A stretch of 64,000 nt of DNA from the NCBI RefSeq assembly GCF_013131805.1, contig NZ_JABJRC010000005.1, forward strand, positions 1 to 64,000. Reading direction: 5' to 3'. The notes below the pieces were generated by a model, which made no database searches, was not told the origin of the DNA, and saw only the letters and a list, made by a program, of their open reading frames with translations. Positions 61,701 to 64,000 of the stretch are shown here, in pieces; positions within the stretch are counted from its first letter, which is position 1, and every line of letters begins with the position of its first letter. The position numbers and the translations under genes are program-made. The DNA comes from Kribbella sandramycini. Lineage in GTDB: Bacteria > Actinomycetota > Actinomycetes > Propionibacteriales > Kribbellaceae.

Positions 61701-62757
61701 CCTCGACCTGGGCGACGGTGTGCACGGTGCCGATCGGGTTGATCGCCCAGTTGCGCCACTTGTCGGTCCGGGTGAGCGTCAGCGGCAGGCCGGCGTTGGC
61801 CGGGTGCTGGCGATCGAGGATGTTGACCACCGCGCGTTGCGGGGTCGGCTCCGGCGGAGGCGTCGAGTCGCCGGTGTAGTAGAGCAGGTCGGCGAGCTGG
61901 ATCAGCGGCTCACCGCCGTTCGCGGTGATGTTCAGCCGGTAGTGCGCGTACGTCGCCGGGTTCGCGATCGTGAACACCCGGCGCTGGAGCCGATCGCCGA
62001 AGACCTCGTTGCTGCGGCTGTCGACATCGGTCCAGGCTTCGCCGTCGTTCGAGCCCTGCAGGGTCCAGTTCTTCGGGTCGCGGCCGACGAAGTCGTTCGC
62101 CGAGGTCAGCGAGTACCTGGTCACCGCGGCCGGCTCGGCCAGCTTCATCGCGACCCAGCCGGTCGGCGCGAAGGCCAGCCACTTGGTGTTCGGGTTCGCG
62201 TCGGTGAGCTTCTCCTTGGTCTCGTTCGGCGGGTTCTCCGCGCTCGCCGTAACCGTGGCCACCGGCCGCGGCGGGGGCAGCTGAGCGCCGACCGGACGCG
62301 CGCCGACCAGGCCGGTGAACCACTCGGAGTCCGGCTGGAACTTCGACGCGTCGGCGATCCCGAGGTAGCCGTTACCGGCCTTGATGTAGTTCTGCAGCGC
62401 GGTCTCCTGCTCGCGGCTGAGCGTGATGCCCTCCGCGGAGAGGAACACGACCGCGCGGTACGTCGCCAGCTTCGCCGGGGTGAACACGGCCGGGTCCGAG
62501 CTGACGTGGACGGTCATCCCGTTGGCCTGCCCGATGCCGGCGATCGCGTCGGTCGCCCGTTCGACCGGATCCAGCTGGTCGTCGGGTTCGCCGCGGAACA
62601 CCAGGACCTTGACCGCGACATCGTCGGCAGCGGTCGCGGCGACCGGGGCGGCTTGTGCGACCGGCGGCGTACTGCCCGGTTGCGCCACTTGGGTGCCGAA
62701 CGTCAGTGCCGCAATGGTCAAAAGGGCAGCGCTACGCCGCCGACGGTTGAGCCTCAT
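58795..62757 (-). CDS. Secreted 1320-aa fusion: ThuA split by discoidin, PQQ-type sugar dehydrogenase, PKD, DUF1080
   Basis: Signal peptide about 1-36. Residues 48-165 are the first half of a ThuA domain (VKVLVFRGEPDDQ, GNGYLGIADASKF). Residues 165-295 form an F5/8 type C (discoidin) domain (NPNTKWLAFAPTGWVAMKL, LQGSNDGEAWTDVDS). The ThuA end follows (NILDRQHPANAGLPL, FHPISWCRDYSGGRSFYTGM). About 430-940 is a glucose/sorbosone dehydrogenase-like propeller (EEGLLGIVLDPKFADNGWFY, GNHGWPFCMGN). Next come a PKD domain (YAWTFGDGATSTEANPRHTY), a linker, and a DUF1080 3-keto-disaccharide-hydrolase-like domain from about 1115. The parts suggest oxidation and 3-keto cleavage of an extracellular sugar. 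Confidence 0.88.
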   Translation of the reverse strand: MRLNRRRRSAALLTIAALTFGTQVAQPGSTPPVAQAAPVAATAADDVAVKVLVFRGEPDDQLDPVERATDAIAGIGQANGMTVHVSSDPAVFTPAKLATYRAVVFLSAEGITLSREQETALQNYIKAGNGYLGIADASKFQPDSEWFTGLVGARPVGAQLPPPRPVATVTASAENPPNETKEKLTDANPNTKWLAFAPTGWVAMKLAEPAAVTRYSLTSANDFVGRDPKNWTLQGSNDGEAWTDVDSRSNEVFGDRLQRRVFTIANPATYAHYRLNITANGGEPLIQLADLLYYTGDSTPPPEPTPQRAVVNILDRQHPANAGLPLTLTRTDKWRNWAINPIGTVHTVAQVEERHYNPGPGANGPFHPISWCRDYSGGRSFYTGMGGTDGSYGESAFRKHILGALKWTTGMVRADCQATIAANYTVERLTLPNQAGQLDQIGEPHGMTIAPTGKVFYVGKAACPTGPVVSWDNPNVGLGCGTIHQWDPVAKKAKLLATLPVMGNRGSGDELVKNEEGLLGIVLDPKFADNGWFYVYWMPHDTVDRVRHTGKRTISRLTYNATSQTIDLSTRKDLLQWEVQQHSCCHAGGGMAFDSKGNLYVGSGDSNSSGGSGGYSGNNWTQEFGGLSFQDARRTSGNTNDLNGKILRIHPEADGTYTIPAGNLFAPGTAKTLPEIYVMGVRNISRLAIDPETDWLTAAWVGPDAGTPSPELGPAKYETATIITEAGNHGWPFCMGNRQPYRNRSNTDASVLTGWYDCDNPLNTSPRNTGLVELPPVKDNMIWYSPGGGGPVFPKRPGSSIPTYNDADATYTQQYFRGGSGQAVMSGPTYHYDRVNTKSGVAWPKYWDDKWFIGDNSTPTRRVAITVDPAGVPTAQPPAFGETFQHIVAGGNGANQVQSWMDARFGPDGALYVLDYGGGFFTLHPNQKLVKISYKGGAPTPLPKATGIAVQNKPLTYAFNGAKAGGVSYAWTFGDGATSTEANPRHTYAAPGLQTAKVTITYADGTTAVASVAINAGCVMADQGAQVTIGDTSTTVPNRNAGGGCKADDLIDDESTWATHALFVTHVQQATRQLRQRGIITVAERDSLIAVARASNIGKPGVTGYEPLFDGTAESFYDWAQAPSGEFAIQPDGTLKPSGGLGMLWFAKKPYGDFSLKLQFRDVAPDAVRANSGVFVRFPDPRTPLDQRPLGSCGTVGSARTSQAWVAIYCGHEIQLYDGETGEPQKTGSIYNFDPNPLTAARPTPKGDWNEYEVKVVGQRYTIIRNGVVINEFDNAPGLQSSRAGDPPSDLRQYLEGYIGLQNHGNSDLMEFRNIRLRTL

Positions 62758-62766
62758 CGTTCCCCC

Positions 62767-63768
62767 TCAGCCGTGATGATTGGAGTGATCGGCCTGCGGT
62801 GCGGCCACATGGTGGTGCTGGCGGAAGCGGTCGATCGCCGCCTGCGCGCCGGGCGGCATACTCCCGTCGGGGTTGCGGACCAGGAACAGGCCGACCATCC
62901 CCTGATCGGAGTGCATCTGCACGTGGCAGTGGTACATCCACGCCCCCGGACCGACGCCTTCGCCGGCCAGCACCTGGAACCCGAACGAGCTGCCCGGGTC
63001 GAGGTTCTTGTTGTCGATCACCGGGCTCGGGTCGTTGGCGCCGGTGAGCATGCCGGTCCGCGTGTCGGCCCAGCGGTGCGCGTGCAGGTGGAACGTGTGC
63101 GGCAGGTTGCCGTGCCCGATGCAGACGAACTCGACCCGCTCCCCCTGCCGGGCCTCGAACATCGGCGTGTTCGGCGCCTTCTTGTTGTTGATCAGCATCT
63201 CGTTGAACACGACCGTGAACTGCCGATCCGGGATCAGGTCACCGCGGCGGCGGACGATCAGACCGCCGTACAGGCCCTTCTGGATCCCGATCGTGCCGTG
63301 GTCGTTCCCGAGCGCATGATCGTGGTAGTGCCAGTAGCCGGCGGTCCCGGGCAGGAAGCGGTTGCCACCGATGTCAACCTGCTTCCGGGACCGCCAGGTG
63401 TACGTTCGGGTCTCGCCGGGCTCGTTGAACGAGTCGTTCAGCGGGCTCCCGTCCGAGTTCACGTCGTAGTCGACGCCGTGCGCGTGGATCGACAACCGCT
63501 TGTCGGTGTTGTTCACCAACTCGATCTCGAGGGTGTCCCCCTCGTAGATCTCCAGCAACGGCCCGGGGATCGTCGCCTCCCCCGGCGCCAACCCGTACCC
63601 GTACAGATCTCCGGGCAACGGCTCGGCGTACAAGGTGATCTGGCGTACCACGCCAGCTTTCTCCGGGGCAGACGCCGAACCGCTCAGCACCGCTCCCCCG
63701 GCCACCGCAGCCGGTGTCACCAACACCGATCGCCGCGACAACCGCGAATTTCGGGCATGCTCGACCAT
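62767..63768 (-). CDS. Tat-exported two-domain multicopper oxidase (small-laccase type)
   Basis: 333 residues from ATG 63768 with GGAG upstream. A twin-arginine signal SRRSVLVTPAAVAGGAVL lies near the start. All four copper clusters are visible: SIHAHGVDYD, YWHYHDHALG, HTFHLHAHRW and WMYHCHVQMHSDQGMVG (type 1 ligands C, H and M/L). Two cupredoxin domains at this length fit two-domain laccases, which act as trimers on phenols or metals outside the cell. It is the first gene of the operon; the next starts nine bases later and has its own GAGGGGGA site. Confidence 0.9.
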   Translation of the reverse strand: MVEHARNSRLSRRSVLVTPAAVAGGAVLSGSASAPEKAGVVRQITLYAEPLPGDLYGYGLAPGEATIPGPLLEIYEGDTLEIELVNNTDKRLSIHAHGVDYDVNSDGSPLNDSFNEPGETRTYTWRSRKQVDIGGNRFLPGTAGYWHYHDHALGNDHGTIGIQKGLYGGLIVRRRGDLIPDRQFTVVFNEMLINNKKAPNTPMFEARQGERVEFVCIGHGNLPHTFHLHAHRWADTRTGMLTGANDPSPVIDNKNLDPGSSFGFQVLAGEGVGPGAWMYHCHVQMHSDQGMVGLFLVRNPDGSMPPGAQAAIDRFRQHHHVAAPQADHSNHHG

Positions 63769-63891
63769 CAAGGGACTCCGTTCGGGCGGGAACGCGTGTC
63801 TCCAGGTGTAGTTCAGCCCGCACCCTACGTAGCCAGCCCGAAAATGTTAAGACCTTGCCGCATCTTTCTGTCGCACGTTGTCAGAAACTGG

Positions 63892-63920
63892 CAAGGCGCC
63901 GAGAGGTTCTCGGCGCCTTG
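63892..63920. terminator. Hairpin past the end of the partial protease gene
   Basis: CAAGGCGCCGAGA (63892-63904) pairs perfectly with TCTCGGCGCCTTG (63908-63920), three-base loop, 18 bases beyond the stop at 63938 on the minus strand. Confidence 0.82.
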
Positions 63921-63937
63921 CGGTGGGTGGTTGGGGT

Positions 63938-64000
63938 TCAGTGGCGGCGGGTTACGGCGGCCCAGGCGTCGACGATGCCGTGGCCGTAGAAGCCGTTGAA
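63938..64000 (-). CDS. C-terminal tip of a second S8-type serine protease (5' part outside window)
   Basis: Only the last 20 codons lie in the window: FNGFYGHGIVDAWAAVTRRH. The motif (Y/F)GxGxVDAxxAV is the usual last helix of the subtilisin catalytic domain, where the gene often ends. The catalytic residues are not visible, so the call rests on this short motif. A hairpin follows the stop. Confidence 0.6.
   Translation of the reverse strand, partial: FNGFYGHGIVDAWAAVTRRH

Noticed and set aside
59395..63999. 1534-codon open frame on the plus strand
   Set aside because: It runs antisense across the ThuA fusion, the multicopper oxidase and the end of another protease gene. No ribosome site or recognisable domain; extreme Arg/Val/Gly composition.
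1..64000. CRISPR arrays or rRNA genes
   Set aside because: No regularly spaced direct repeats and no rRNA-like sequence were seen on reading through.

Overview
The window is high-GC DNA from an actinobacterium. The family-level content (DipZ-type thiol export, class E-like sortase, Tat-exported ferritin-like proteins, DUF4913/SCO6880/DUF6112 conjugation genes, ECF sigma factor, DUF5937 ArsR regulator, large secreted ThuA/sugar-dehydrogenase protein) suggests a soil filamentous or nocardioform group such as Kribbellaceae/Nocardioidaceae. That placement is an inference from gene types only.

Region 1 (1-5300) looks chromosomal. It holds the 3' end of a DipZ-like thiol-redox protein, thioredoxin reductase, a sortase, two tandem ferritin-like proteins, a strong bidirectional hairpin, and a convergent NRAMP metal transporter. 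The transporter's upstream DNA carries a 117-bp segment bounded by perfect 19-bp inverted repeats.

Region 2 (about 5727-33399) is accessory DNA. Its left half (5727-17696, all minus strand) is a tightly packed type IV secretion-like conjugation operon: DUF4913, TraG/VirD4-like coupling protein, VirB4-like ATPase, SCO6880 family, TrbL-like channel, DUF6112, NlpC/P60 hydrolase, lipoprotein, a sigma-like protein, two toprim proteins (one with its catalytic acids lost), and an ArdC-like antirestriction protein. A 20-bp dyad CCTGG-N10-CCAGG lies in front of three of these genes. An IS481-type element with a 15-bp target duplication sits just upstream of ardC. The right half is a patchwork of IS3 remnants, a gene with a LexA-type box, an XRE regulator, three separate HEPN-motif proteins, two multi-spanning membrane proteins, a GIY-YIG-like protein, a toxin-antitoxin pair, a TPR protein and a broken M15 peptidase. 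It ends at a 45-bp copy of the 3' half of tRNA-Thr(GGU), a classic attachment site. No integrase and no relaxase were found, so the element may be a remnant or composite.

Region 3 (33443-46827) holds a 950-aa protein of unknown function, a MerR operon with its own operator, an ECF sigma factor, and a TetR regulon (hydrolase, NTF2-like protein, esterase, SDR) tied together by a shared operator sequence. It continues with TsaC/Sua5, a secreted SH3-like protein, a Ser/Thr kinase overlapping an FHA/winged-helix protein, and a LuxR-type regulator.

Region 4 (46938-64000) is dominated by exported proteins: a 1206-aa subtilase, a Tat-exported glycosidase-like/beta-propeller protein, small secreted proteins, and a three-gene operon of two-domain multicopper oxidase, a 1320-aa ThuA/discoidin/sugar-dehydrogenase/PKD/DUF1080 fusion, and a cupredoxin with four Ig-like repeats. 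A DUF5937 ArsR regulator, two tandem NmrA-like reductases and a helical-repeat protein lie among them. The window ends in the 3' tip of another subtilase.
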